Of a stretch of 64,000 bases of DNA, positions 27,453 through 35,777 are shown piece by piece (position 1 is the stretch's first letter; every line of letters begins with the position of its first letter). The notes beneath the pieces were generated by a model that worked only from the letters and a program-made list of their open reading frames with translations, did not search any database and was not told where the DNA came from. This DNA is from Solirubrobacter ginsenosidimutans. Lineage in GTDB: Bacteria > Actinomycetota > Thermoleophilia > Solirubrobacterales > Solirubrobacteraceae. Location: the NCBI RefSeq assembly GCF_027587205.1, contig NZ_JAPDOD010000045.1:1-64000 (forward strand), written 5' to 3'. The position numbers and the translations under genes were made by a program.

Positions 27453-27893
27453 GTGACTGAGATCGACGAGCTCCGCGCGAGGGTGCGCGTGCTCGAGGAC
27501 AGAGAGGAGATACGCAACCTGCTCCAGGAGTACCGACGGACGCTGGACGCACGCGACATGCGGGCGTTCTCGGCGCTGTTCGCGTCGGACGGCTCATGGA
27601 GCGGCAAGTCGGGCGCGGCCACCGGGCCCGACGGGATCTACGACATGCTCATCGCCCAGTTGCCGGACAACCCGCCGGCCCCGGGCGCGACGCTGTGGCA
27701 CTGGATCAGCGACCCGACGATCACCGTCGACGGTGACCGCGCGACGGCGAGCAGCCTGTGGATGCACGTCCGCCGCGGCGACGATGATCGCCCGCTGCTG
27801 CCGACCCTTGGCGGCTACGACGACGAGCTGATCAGGGAGGACGGCCGCTGGCGCTTCGCGCGCCGCTCGGTCAGCCCCCTGGTGCCCGCATGA
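27453..27893 (+). CDS. SnoaL-like / NTF2-fold protein
   Basis: The 146-residue protein has the helix EDREEIRNLLQEYRRTLD, the LFASDGSW segment and the terminal GRWRFARRSV. It is closely related to the 3566-4003 product (shared EDRE.IR.LL..YRR.LD pattern). GTG at 27453 lies just after the binding-protein stop. The stop overlaps the monooxygenase start (ATGA), so a functional tie with that enzyme is likely. The reaction is unknown. Confidence 0.82.
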   Translation: MTEIDELRARVRVLEDREEIRNLLQEYRRTLDARDMRAFSALFASDGSWSGKSGAATGPDGIYDMLIAQLPDNPPAPGATLWHWISDPTITVDGDRATASSLWMHVRRGDDDRPLLPTLGGYDDELIREDGRWRFARRSVSPLVPA

Positions 27894-29800
27894 CCACCGC
27901 GGAGACCATCGCCTTGGAGTTGCGCGACGCGAGCGACGAGCAGATCGAGCGCGCCGTCGCCCACGCCGAGCCGATGGTGCTCCGCGGCCTGCTCTACCAG
28001 CTCACCGGCGACGAGGAGGTCGCCGCGACGCGGGTCACGGTCGACCCGTCGGGCTTTCAGACGTTCATGATGGTCGCCGGCGAGGCCGACGTCGCGCTGC
28101 TGCGCAGCAAGGCCCTCGACTTCCTGCGGGCGCTGCGCGACTCAGGAGCCGGACCGGTGGACATCGGCCCCGAGGAGCGGCTGCGCCGCAGCATCCCGCT
28201 GGTGTTGGGTGAGGCGCTCGACGACGCCGAGTACGAGTACTGCCGCGAGGAGCTCGGGCTGGACCCGTGGGCGCGCGCGTCGACGTGGCGCGCCCACACC
28301 GGCGAGTTCTCGGTGATCGTCATCGGGGCCGGGTTCGGTGGGCTCGACGTCGCGGTGATGCTCAAGCGCGCCGGCATCCCGTACACGGTGATCGAGAAGG
28401 ACTCCGGCGTCGGCGGGACGTGGTGGGAGACGCGCTATCCCGGGGCGCGCGTCGACACCCCGAGCCGCGCGTACACCCACATCTTCGGGGCGAAGTTCCC
28501 GTACTCGAGCCCGTTCTGCGGCGCGGCGGAGAACCGGCGCTATTTCGACTGGGTGGCAGACACCTTCGAGGTACGCGAGGACATCGTCTTCGACACCGAG
28601 GTGCGCGCGCTGCGCTGGGACGAAGGGGCGTGTGAATGGGAGGTCTCGATCGCCGGCCCGGCGGGAGAGCGGGTGCTGCGAGCGAACGCGGTCGTCACCG
28701 CGGTCGGCTTCCTCAACCGCCCGCGGGTCCCCGAGATCGAGGGGATGACGGACTTTCGCGGGCGCTCGTGGCACACGTCGCGCTGGCCCGTGGATGCGGA
28801 CGTCGCGGACAAGCGCGTGGCCGTGATCGGCACGGGCTGCACCGGCTATCAGCTGATCCCGGAGCTGGCGCTGCAGACCGAGCATGTCGTGGCCTTCCAG
28901 CGCACGCCGCAGTGGTTGTTCGGCGTCGAGGGATATCTCGCGCCGTTCGCGGAGGAGGTGCCGTGGTTGGATCGGAACCTCCCCTACTACACGAACTTCA
29001 TGCGGCTGCGGATGTTCGGGACCGGCAAGGCGTTCATGCGCATGACCGAGGTCGACCCGTCGTTTGACGATCCGCACGCGGTCAGCGCGCGCAACAAGGC
29101 CGTCCGTGAGGCAGCGCTCGCGTTCCTGGAGCGCAAGGTGGCCGACCCGGACCTGCGGGCGCGGATGACCCCACCGCACCCGCCGTGGTCGGCGCGGGCC
29201 GTGGTCGTGGACACGGACTACAACGTGCTCGACGCGATCCAGCGCGACGATGTGACGCTCGTGACGAGCGGGGTCCGGCGGATCACGACGACCGGGATCG
29301 AGGACGGTGACGGGGTCCACCACGAGGTCGACCTGATCGTCTACGCGACCGGCTTCCACGCCTCCGAGTACCTGTTCCCGATGACGGTCACCGGGGTCGG
29401 CGGGCAGACGCTCGAGGAGTTGTGGAAGGTCGGCGGCGCGCGCGCACACCGCTTCTGCATGTATCCGGGGTTCCCGAACCTGTGGTCGGTCTACGGCCCG
29501 AACACCAACGGCGTCCTCGGGCCCGCGACGTTTCATGACTTCGTCGCCCGCTACGCCATCGAATGCATGGAGCGCCTGATCGTCGGCGGCGGGCGCGCGA
29601 TCGAGCCGCGTCGCGACGCCTACGACCGCTTCAACGCCGAGGTCGACGCGCGCAACGCGCGCAAGGTCTGGAGCGACCCGCGCGCGCACAACTACTACTG
29701 GACCGAGCACGGGCGCTCGGCGGTGATGTGCCCGTTCAACAGCCCCGAGATCTTCACGCTCCTGCGCCACCCGGCGTTCGACGAGCTCGAGATCCGCTGA
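27890..29800 (+). CDS. Baeyer-Villiger monooxygenase, 4-hydroxyacetophenone monooxygenase-like
   Basis: The 636-residue flavoprotein has an FAD motif (VIGAGFGGLD, about 144-152), the Baeyer-Villiger fingerprint FRGRSWHTSRWP (about 288-299) and an NADPH motif (VIGTGCTGYQ). A helical N-terminal extension of about 135 residues is typical of 4-hydroxyacetophenone monooxygenase. It would insert oxygen beside an aryl ketone to make an aryl ester. The HSL esterase at 16454 could hydrolyse that ester. ATG overlaps the SnoaL stop. Confidence 0.88.
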   Translation: MTTAETIALELRDASDEQIERAVAHAEPMVLRGLLYQLTGDEEVAATRVTVDPSGFQTFMMVAGEADVALLRSKALDFLRALRDSGAGPVDIGPEERLRRSIPLVLGEALDDAEYEYCREELGLDPWARASTWRAHTGEFSVIVIGAGFGGLDVAVMLKRAGIPYTVIEKDSGVGGTWWETRYPGARVDTPSRAYTHIFGAKFPYSSPFCGAAENRRYFDWVADTFEVREDIVFDTEVRALRWDEGACEWEVSIAGPAGERVLRANAVVTAVGFLNRPRVPEIEGMTDFRGRSWHTSRWPVDADVADKRVAVIGTGCTGYQLIPELALQTEHVVAFQRTPQWLFGVEGYLAPFAEEVPWLDRNLPYYTNFMRLRMFGTGKAFMRMTEVDPSFDDPHAVSARNKAVREAALAFLERKVADPDLRARMTPPHPPWSARAVVVDTDYNVLDAIQRDDVTLVTSGVRRITTTGIEDGDGVHHEVDLIVYATGFHASEYLFPMTVTGVGGQTLEELWKVGGARAHRFCMYPGFPNLWSVYGPNTNGVLGPATFHDFVARYAIECMERLIVGGGRAIEPRRDAYDRFNAEVDARNARKVWSDPRAHNYYWTEHGRSAVMCPFNSPEIFTLLRHPAFDELEIR

Positions 29801-29814
29801 ACCCGAGGAGTTCG

Positions 29815-30816
29815 ATGCGACGGCAGTTCGTCAACGATCCGCACGATGTCGTGCGCGAAGCGCTGGAAGGCTTCGCCCGCGCCAACGCCCACCTGGTGCG
29901 CTGGGATCGCGAGGGCAACTTCGTCGCGCGGGCGCAGCCGGCCGCGGCGGGCAAGGTCGGTCTGCTGGCCGGCGGCGGGTCGGGCCACGAGCCGCTGCAC
30001 GGCGGTTTCGTGGGCATCGGGATGCTCGACGCGGCGGTGCCGGGCGCGATCTTCTCCAGCCCCACGGCCGCGCAGTTCGAGGCGGCGACGCGCGCCGTCG
30101 ACGGCGGCGCCGGCGTCCTGCACATCCTCAAGAACTACACCGGCGACAAGCTCAACGCGGGCATCGCGGCCGAGATCGCCGCCGAGGACGGCATCGCGAT
30201 CGAGCGGGTGCTCGTCGACGACGACCTCGCCACCGACTTCGAGGACGACCGCTCGCCCGGGCGGCGCGGGACCGCGGCGGTGATCGCCGTCGAGAAGCTC
30301 TGCGGCGCCGCGGCCGAGCGCGGCGCCTCACTGGCGGACCTGGCGGCACTGGGCCGGCGCGTCGCCGAGGGCTCGCGGTCGCTGGCCCTCGCGCTCTCGC
30401 CGCTCGCGCATCCCGGCGAGTCGCGCCCGTCGTTCGAGCTCGGCGACGACGAGATCGAGTTCGGCGTGGGCATCCACGGCGAGCGGGGCATCGACCGGCG
30501 CCCGTTCGCGCCGGCCGACGAGCTCGCGCGTCAGCTCGTCGAGCCGGTGGCCGACGCGCTCGAGCTCGGGGAGGGCGACCAGGTCGCCGTCATCGTCAAC
30601 GGGCTCGGCGCCACCACCAACCTCGAGCTGCAGGTGGTCTTCGCCGAGGTGGCGCGGCGCCTGGACGCGCGCGGGGTGCAGACGGCGCGAGCGCTCGTCG
30701 GCCCGTACCTGACCGCGCTCGACATGGCCGGCTGCAGCGTCACGCTCGTGCGGATGGACGCCGAGACGCTCGCGCTCTGGGACGCGCCGGTCCGGACGCC
30801 GGCGCTGACGTGGTGA
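29815..30816 (+). CDS. dhaK: Dihydroxyacetone kinase subunit DhaK
   Basis: The 333-residue protein has the substrate loop GGGSGHEPLHGG, KNYTGD and the covalent-binding His in FGVGIHGERG. DhaK binds dihydroxyacetone or a related ketose through a hemiaminal to this His. ATG at 29815 has GAGGAG upstream. It overlaps dhaL by 4 bases. No DhaM phosphotransferase partner is visible, so the phosphoryl donor (ATP or a distant DhaM) is open. The substrate could be a C3-C4 ketose. Confidence 0.9.
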   Translation: MRRQFVNDPHDVVREALEGFARANAHLVRWDREGNFVARAQPAAAGKVGLLAGGGSGHEPLHGGFVGIGMLDAAVPGAIFSSPTAAQFEAATRAVDGGAGVLHILKNYTGDKLNAGIAAEIAAEDGIAIERVLVDDDLATDFEDDRSPGRRGTAAVIAVEKLCGAAAERGASLADLAALGRRVAEGSRSLALALSPLAHPGESRPSFELGDDEIEFGVGIHGERGIDRRPFAPADELARQLVEPVADALELGEGDQVAVIVNGLGATTNLELQVVFAEVARRLDARGVQTARALVGPYLTALDMAGCSVTLVRMDAETLALWDAPVRTPALTW

Positions 30817-31424
30817 CCGGACTGAACGCGGCCACGGCTCGTGCCTGGGTCGTGCGCTTCCTCGACGCCGCCGAGTCGGAGGCGGGCGCGCTGGGCGAGC
30901 TCGACCGCCTGGCCGGCGACGGCGATTTCGGCACCAGCGTGACGACCGCGGTGCGCGGCACCTGGCGCGAGCTGGGCGACGGCCCGCTCGACCGGCCGGG
31001 CGCGGCGTTCGCCGCGCTCTCCACCGCGTATCTGGGCACCGGCGGCACCAGCGGACCGCTCTATGGGATGTTCTTCCGCGCGCTGGCCAAGGCGGCCGGC
31101 GACGCGCCGGAGCTGGATCTGGCGACGCTGGCCGATGGCGTCGGCGCCGGCGTGGCCGCCGTCCGCCGGCTCGGTGGCGCGGAGGTGGGCGAGCGGACGA
31201 TGGTCGACGCGCTCCAGCCCGCGGCGGACGCGCTGGCGGCCGGCGGCACGCTCACCGGCGCCCTGGACGCCGCCGCCCTCGCGGCCCGCGCCGGCGCCGA
31301 CGCGACGGCCGGTCTGGTGGCGCGCCGGGGCCGGGCCACGTACGTGGGCGACGCCGCCACCGGCGTCGTCGACCCGGGCGCCGCGCTGGTCGCGCTGTTC
31401 TTCGAGGCGGCCGCCGACCGCTGA
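30813..31424 (+). CDS. dhaL: Dihydroxyacetone kinase ADP-binding subunit DhaL
   Basis: The 203-residue all-helical barrel has the Asp-rich nucleotide/Mg motif LAGDGDFG, the GGTSGPLYG segment and a conserved GxRTMVDAL-like GERTMVDAL. It transfers phosphate from its bound nucleotide to the substrate on DhaK. The GTG at 30813 overlaps the dhaK stop (GTGA); a GTG one codon earlier is possible. Gene order dhaK-dhaL is the usual one. It is the last gene of the plus-strand catabolic unit. Confidence 0.88.
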   Translation: MTGLNAATARAWVVRFLDAAESEAGALGELDRLAGDGDFGTSVTTAVRGTWRELGDGPLDRPGAAFAALSTAYLGTGGTSGPLYGMFFRALAKAAGDAPELDLATLADGVGAGVAAVRRLGGAEVGERTMVDALQPAADALAAGGTLTGALDAAALAARAGADATAGLVARRGRATYVGDAATGVVDPGAALVALFFEAAADR

Positions 31425-31446
31425 CCGGTCTGGCACGCTTCGCGCC

Positions 31447-32220
31447 GTGATCGGCATCGAGCGAGGAGACATCACGACGGCGGAGACGGACGCGATCGCC
31501 TGCGGGGCGGGCGGCGCGCTGGAAGCCGCGCTCCGACGCGCCGGCGGGCCGCGGCTCGAACACGCGATGACGCTGATCAAACGCCCCGGCGTGACCCACG
31601 CGGGTGAGCTGCGCGCGCGCTTCGTCATTCACACCGTCGTGCCCACGGCCGAGGACAAGCTGTCCGCCTGTTACCGCGCCGTGCTGGCCCAGGCCGCGGC
31701 GCTCGACTGCCAGAGCGTCGCGCTCCCCGCGCTCGGTGCCGGCACGGGCATCCACACCTATCGCGTCGCGGTCGCGGCGTTCGACGCGGCCGTCGAGTCG
31801 GCGATCGGCGACATCCGCTTCTGGCTGCACGACGACGAGACGTTTCAGAACTTCGACCAGGCCCGCCAGTTCCGGAGCCCACCGCTGCGCGCCGCCCGCC
31901 GCGATGACTGGAAGACCGAGCCCGACCCGCCGCTGCGACCGCTCGCCTTCGAGACGCGCCTCGACGAGCGGGCCGCCGCGACGCTCGCGCTCGGCATGGT
32001 GCCCGAGGAGATGCAGAACAAATGGTTCGTCTTCCAGGAGGGCGACCGCATCCACTTCCATCGCTCCTGGACCGGCATCCTGATCTTCCGCGTCACGGTG
32101 ACCGCCGGGCGCGTCCACGGCGCCGAGTTCAACGGCGACCCGGCCCAGTTCAAGGGCGACGACGCCGAGGCGGCGAAGATCCTCGGCAACCTCGTCGGCT
32201 GGCTCGCTGGTCGCACATGA
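31447..32220 (+). CDS. Macro-domain-like protein with an uncharacterised C-terminal domain
   Basis: The protein has 257 residues. Residues 1-130 look like a macro domain, the ADP-ribose-binding fold: an N-terminal IERGDITTAETDAIAC, and a later ALPALGAGTGIHTYRVA. The usual Asn-rich loop is altered (CGAGGALEAAL), so binding or hydrolysis of ADP-ribose is uncertain. Residues about 165-257 form a separate domain with NKWFVF and FHRSWTG, which I do not recognise. GTG at 31447 starts right at the fold. It ends 3 bases from the convergent end of the conflict-like operon. Confidence 0.7.
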   Translation: MIGIERGDITTAETDAIACGAGGALEAALRRAGGPRLEHAMTLIKRPGVTHAGELRARFVIHTVVPTAEDKLSACYRAVLAQAAALDCQSVALPALGAGTGIHTYRVAVAAFDAAVESAIGDIRFWLHDDETFQNFDQARQFRSPPLRAARRDDWKTEPDPPLRPLAFETRLDERAAATLALGMVPEEMQNKWFVFQEGDRIHFHRSWTGILIFRVTVTAGRVHGAEFNGDPAQFKGDDAEAAKILGNLVGWLAGRT

Positions 32221-32223
32221 TCC

Positions 32224-32535
32224 TCAAGCGCGGCGCCGCATCACGAAGTCGATGCTCGAAGTGCTCGACACGGTGACACCGCTTCCGAGCAGCTTGAACT
32301 CACCTTCCGCGCCGATCTCGGCGCTGAAAGTGATCTCGTCGAGCACGAATGCGCCCTGTCGTGGCGTCTGATGCTCCACTAGGTCACGCAAAGAGCCGAG
32401 AAACCGGTCGAGGCTCGACTTGAGCGTTTCCACAGACATCGCCTTCTCGACGACCTTCCGAACCGGCTCACCGCGCATGCCGTCAGTCGACTCGGTCGTC
32501 ACGACGATGAAGGACGTCGACTCATCTGTCTGCAT
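32224..32535 (-). CDS. Small Pepco/Trypco-like protein, last gene of the CHAT-Hsp70 operon
   Basis: The 103-residue protein has a helical N-terminal half and a strand-rich end (DEITFSAEIGAEGEFKLLG, then VTVSSTSSIDF). The pattern resembles the small peptidase-co-occurring domains (Pepco/Trypco) found beside proteases in bacterial conflict systems; the family match is tentative. ATG at 32535 has GGGAGAG 4 bases upstream and lies 14 bases inside the Hsp70 gene, so the genes are coupled. It probably serves as an adaptor or substrate of the CHAT peptidase, which is inference. Confidence 0.6.
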   Translation of the reverse strand: MQTDESTSFIVVTTESTDGMRGEPVRKVVEKAMSVETLKSSLDRFLGSLRDLVEHQTPRQGAFVLDEITFSAEIGAEGEFKLLGSGVTVSSTSSIDFVMRRRA

Positions 32536-34111
32536 GTGGCTCTCCCATCGGCTTGTCGTGTTGCCCTCGAAAGGTGTTCAGCCGCCGTGAGTCGACGACG
32601 TCCAGGCGTCCGACGCGTTCGTGCACCGGGTCGGACACGATCGCGGTCATCGTGCCGTCCGAATGAACGTCGAATACGACGTTGAGCCGCGCGGTGCCCG
32701 CGCGACCGGCCTCGACGTCCATCAGGATCGGTCCGAGCAGGATGCATTCGCTGACTCGCGTTGCCGTCCGCGTCCCCTGGAGCACCTCGACGCGGACGGT
32801 CTCCTGGTTGTCCTCTCGCGTCGTGACGGGGAACACCTTGCTCCTGTGCGGAATCGTCACGTTCGCCTCGACGAGCACGTGAAATCGGTCGTCGTCGAGC
32901 TTGATTCCGAGTGGCAACGCGAGCACGTTCACCAGTGCGCGCTCGTGAAACCGCCTGCGTCCGCGGCTCAGCATGTGGGCGTACTCCGCCGCCCCGAGGG
33001 CGACCGCGAGCTCCGGCTCGGGCGCAAGTCGCGGCGTCGCACCGAGCAGTTCCGAGACCTGCGCCTGCACCGCAGGCATACGGGTCTGACCGCCGACGAG
33101 GATGACGTCGTCGATATTGCTCCACTCGAGACCGGAGATCTCGCGCACCGCCTCGTCAGCGAGTCGCCGCGTATCCGCCAGCACGGCGCCGGAGCATTCG
33201 ACCAGCTGAGCGCGCGTCATGCGTCGTCCCAACGCCATCGTCGTCTCGCCGCTCGAGAGCTCGATCTTCGCGCGCTCGGCCGCGTGCCTCACCGCTTCGC
33301 GAAACGCGGGGGTGGGCGCGGCCTCACGGGACTGCCGCAGCAGCCAGTCGGTCACCGCACGATCGATGTCATCGCCGCCGAGGCGCGTGTCGCCATGGAC
33401 GGTGAGCGTTTCGAACAGGTAGCCGGCCTCGTCACGTTTGGCCTCGAGCAGCGAGAGATCGAACGTGCCTCCGCCGAGGTCGTAGATCAGGAAGAGCCGC
33501 GGATTCTCGTCGAGCAGGTCCGCGCAGGTCAGCGCGGCGGCGGTGGGCTCGTTGAGGATCTCGGCTTCGAGTCCGGCGAACTCCGCCGCGAGGAGTGTCG
33601 CGCGCCGCTGCAGCAGGTTGAAGTATGCGGGCACGGTGATCACGGCCTTGCGCAGCCCCTCCAGTGGTACGCCGAGCGCCGTGGCAGCGGTATACCGCAG
33701 CTTCGACAGCACTTTGGCCGCGATGTCCGGCGGCGTAAGCCTGGCCTCTCCGAAGTCGATCGCGATTGCCCGCAGCGGATCGTCGGCATCCCCCGGAAGC
33801 ATCCGATAGGCGACCGTTCGCGAGTCCTGCATCACGCTCGGCTCGTCGAAGCGCCGGCCCATGTGTCGCTTGACGGAATAGGCGACGGCGGAAGGGTTGC
33901 GATCGGCCAACTCGGCGGCTTCCGCGCCGACCACCCACCTTCGCCGCCCGGCGTCCCAGCCGACCAGCGAAGGCATCAGGACTACGCCGTCCGGATCGGC
34001 CAAGGGCACGACCCTTCCCGCGGCCTCATCCCACACCGCAACCGCCGAGTTCGTCGTCCCGAGATCGATGCCGAGTACGCGACGGCCCTCGAAACGGTCA
34101 GTGCTCGTCAT
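32522..34111 (-). CDS. Hsp70-family ATPase, short form
   Basis: The 529-residue protein has a full Hsp70 actin-like ATPase: phosphate 1 GIDLGTTNS (14-22), LIYDLGGGTFDLS and the adenosine motif ILVGGQTRMP. A beta-rich substrate-binding part follows. It stops about 80-100 residues before the usual end of DnaK, so the helical lid is largely absent. It is not in a dnaK-grpE-dnaJ operon but inside the CHAT operon, between the propeller and the small Pepco-like protein. A dedicated sensing or remodelling role is likely. ATG at 34111 has GGGAG upstream. Confidence 0.9.
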   Translation of the reverse strand: MTSTDRFEGRRVLGIDLGTTNSAVAVWDEAAGRVVPLADPDGVVLMPSLVGWDAGRRRWVVGAEAAELADRNPSAVAYSVKRHMGRRFDEPSVMQDSRTVAYRMLPGDADDPLRAIAIDFGEARLTPPDIAAKVLSKLRYTAATALGVPLEGLRKAVITVPAYFNLLQRRATLLAAEFAGLEAEILNEPTAAALTCADLLDENPRLFLIYDLGGGTFDLSLLEAKRDEAGYLFETLTVHGDTRLGGDDIDRAVTDWLLRQSREAAPTPAFREAVRHAAERAKIELSSGETTMALGRRMTRAQLVECSGAVLADTRRLADEAVREISGLEWSNIDDVILVGGQTRMPAVQAQVSELLGATPRLAPEPELAVALGAAEYAHMLSRGRRRFHERALVNVLALPLGIKLDDDRFHVLVEANVTIPHRSKVFPVTTREDNQETVRVEVLQGTRTATRVSECILLGPILMDVEAGRAGTARLNVVFDVHSDGTMTAIVSDPVHERVGRLDVVDSRRLNTFRGQHDKPMGEPHADR

Positions 34112-35777
34112 TTCTGCTCCCGATCCCCCCAGTACCGACGAGCGTGAGTCCGTCGTCCGTTTCTACGATCGCGAATGCCGTTCCGGGCACGCCCGTGTCC
34201 CAGCGCATTGCCTCCTCGGTGACCTCGAGCGTCCGCAGATCGCAGCGACGAACGCCGTCCGGGTCGGCGAACCATGCGCAGTGCTCCGTCGCGGCGGGCG
34301 CCATCGCGGTGATGCGCTCGAGGTCGACGCCGGCGATCTCCAGTGCGTGCCATCCGCCGTCGTAGCGCCACACGCCCTTGTCCGTGGCGACCCAGAGCCG
34401 GTGCTGGAGCATCGCGAGACATCGGACTGCCGAGACAAGGGGGCCGGGGCGCTCGCCCGCGAGCTGCCACGCTCCGGCACGATCGAGGCGATACACGCCG
34501 CTCGAAGTCCCGACCCACCAGGTCCCGTCGGGGGCTTGGGCGATGCAGCGGGCAGCAGCCTGCAACGGAAGTCCGACGCGCACCCACTCGCCGTCGTCGA
34601 ACCGGAAAAGGCCCGCGGTCGTCAGTGCGTGCAACGGCGCGGCGAGCGCGATCGGGACACCGGGCGGTTGAGCGCCTCGGAAGTCCGCGTCGTCACGGAC
34701 GCGCCCGATGCCGTGTGGCCGCGCGAGCAGCCAAGTCTCGCCACCGTGCCTCACGAGTTGGAGAACGTCGGCGGCAGCCGGGTCGTGGGTATGAGCGCCG
34801 GCGCGCACGCGGACCAGTCCGCGGGCCGTCCCGGCGAGCACCCCGCCGCGATCGGCAACCGCGCAGCGTCCGAGGTCGCTGAGCGTGTCCTCGGGCGTCG
34901 GCGAAAGCGCGTCATCCTCCCACGTGGGCAGGCCCTGCGCGCGCCACCACAACCGATTCAGCGAACGCTCGCGCGCAATCCACAGCGCGGGGCCGTCGGC
35001 GGCGGCGGCCGTCGCGCCGGGACACGGCGTCGTTTCGCCGTCGGAAAATCGCGTGACGCCATCCGCCGAAACGGCGTAAAGGACGCCTCCGGCCGCCACC
35101 AGCGCGAGCGTCCCGGGACATGCTTGCGATGTGTCCCCGCCGAGCTGGAACACCTCAGTGGCCGTCGCCGTCCAGACGTCGCCGTCCTCGCGGTCGACCA
35201 GCGCCGCACAGGCCCCTGGTGCCATTCTCTCGTCGCCGCGGTAGACGCCTCCCGTCCCGCCCACGAGCACGCCCGCGTCCGTCTCGAGCAGCGCGCGCGG
35301 AAACGTGACATCGGGTCCTGCGACGACCGGCTCATCGATTCCCCCGAGGCGGTAGAGCCGTCGGCTCGATGCCACCCACACGCCACCTTCGCGCGCCGGC
35401 GCAATCGCGAGGAGCGGGGTGTCCCGGAGGCTCGGGTGCGTCCGCCATTGTTCCTGGTCGAAGCACGCCACACCGGTCGGGGCATGCACGGTCCAGACCC
35501 GGTCGGCGTGATCGATACACAGCGCCAGGACCGTGTTCCCAGGAAGCCCATGCTCGCTCCCATAGCGCTGGTACGACGAGCCCGCGGGATCGTAGGCGAT
35601 CACTCCGCCCCAGGACCCTCCCCAAACGACGCCGGTCGAGGTCACACCGAGCGTCCGGACGTCGAGCCGCGGCGCGAGCGTCGTCCATGCTCCGGCGTCG
35701 GGGCGAACCGGGGTCGCGCGGCTGACCGCAGTGATCGCCGAGCCCGGACGGTAGGCGGTGACGCCGTCCTCGCTCAC
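34098..35777 (-). CDS. Beta-propeller repeat protein (sensor-type)
   Basis: The 559-residue protein consists of repeated blades with Trp-rich strands such as GVWVASSRRLYRLGG, TWWVGTSSGVYRL and RLWVATDKGVWRYDGG. This pattern resembles the 'two-component regulator propeller' repeats, but no kinase or membrane segment is attached and no signal peptide is seen. It is therefore a cytoplasmic ligand- or protein-binding platform. GTG at 35777 overlaps the coiled-coil stop (GTGA), and its own end overlaps the Hsp70 gene by 14 bases. Confidence 0.8.
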   Translation of the reverse strand: MSEDGVTAYRPGSAITAVSRATPVRPDAGAWTTLAPRLDVRTLGVTSTGVVWGGSWGGVIAYDPAGSSYQRYGSEHGLPGNTVLALCIDHADRVWTVHAPTGVACFDQEQWRTHPSLRDTPLLAIAPAREGGVWVASSRRLYRLGGIDEPVVAGPDVTFPRALLETDAGVLVGGTGGVYRGDERMAPGACAALVDREDGDVWTATATEVFQLGGDTSQACPGTLALVAAGGVLYAVSADGVTRFSDGETTPCPGATAAAADGPALWIARERSLNRLWWRAQGLPTWEDDALSPTPEDTLSDLGRCAVADRGGVLAGTARGLVRVRAGAHTHDPAAADVLQLVRHGGETWLLARPHGIGRVRDDADFRGAQPPGVPIALAAPLHALTTAGLFRFDDGEWVRVGLPLQAAARCIAQAPDGTWWVGTSSGVYRLDRAGAWQLAGERPGPLVSAVRCLAMLQHRLWVATDKGVWRYDGGWHALEIAGVDLERITAMAPAATEHCAWFADPDGVRRCDLRTLEVTEEAMRWDTGVPGTAFAIVETDDGLTLVGTGGIGSRNDEH

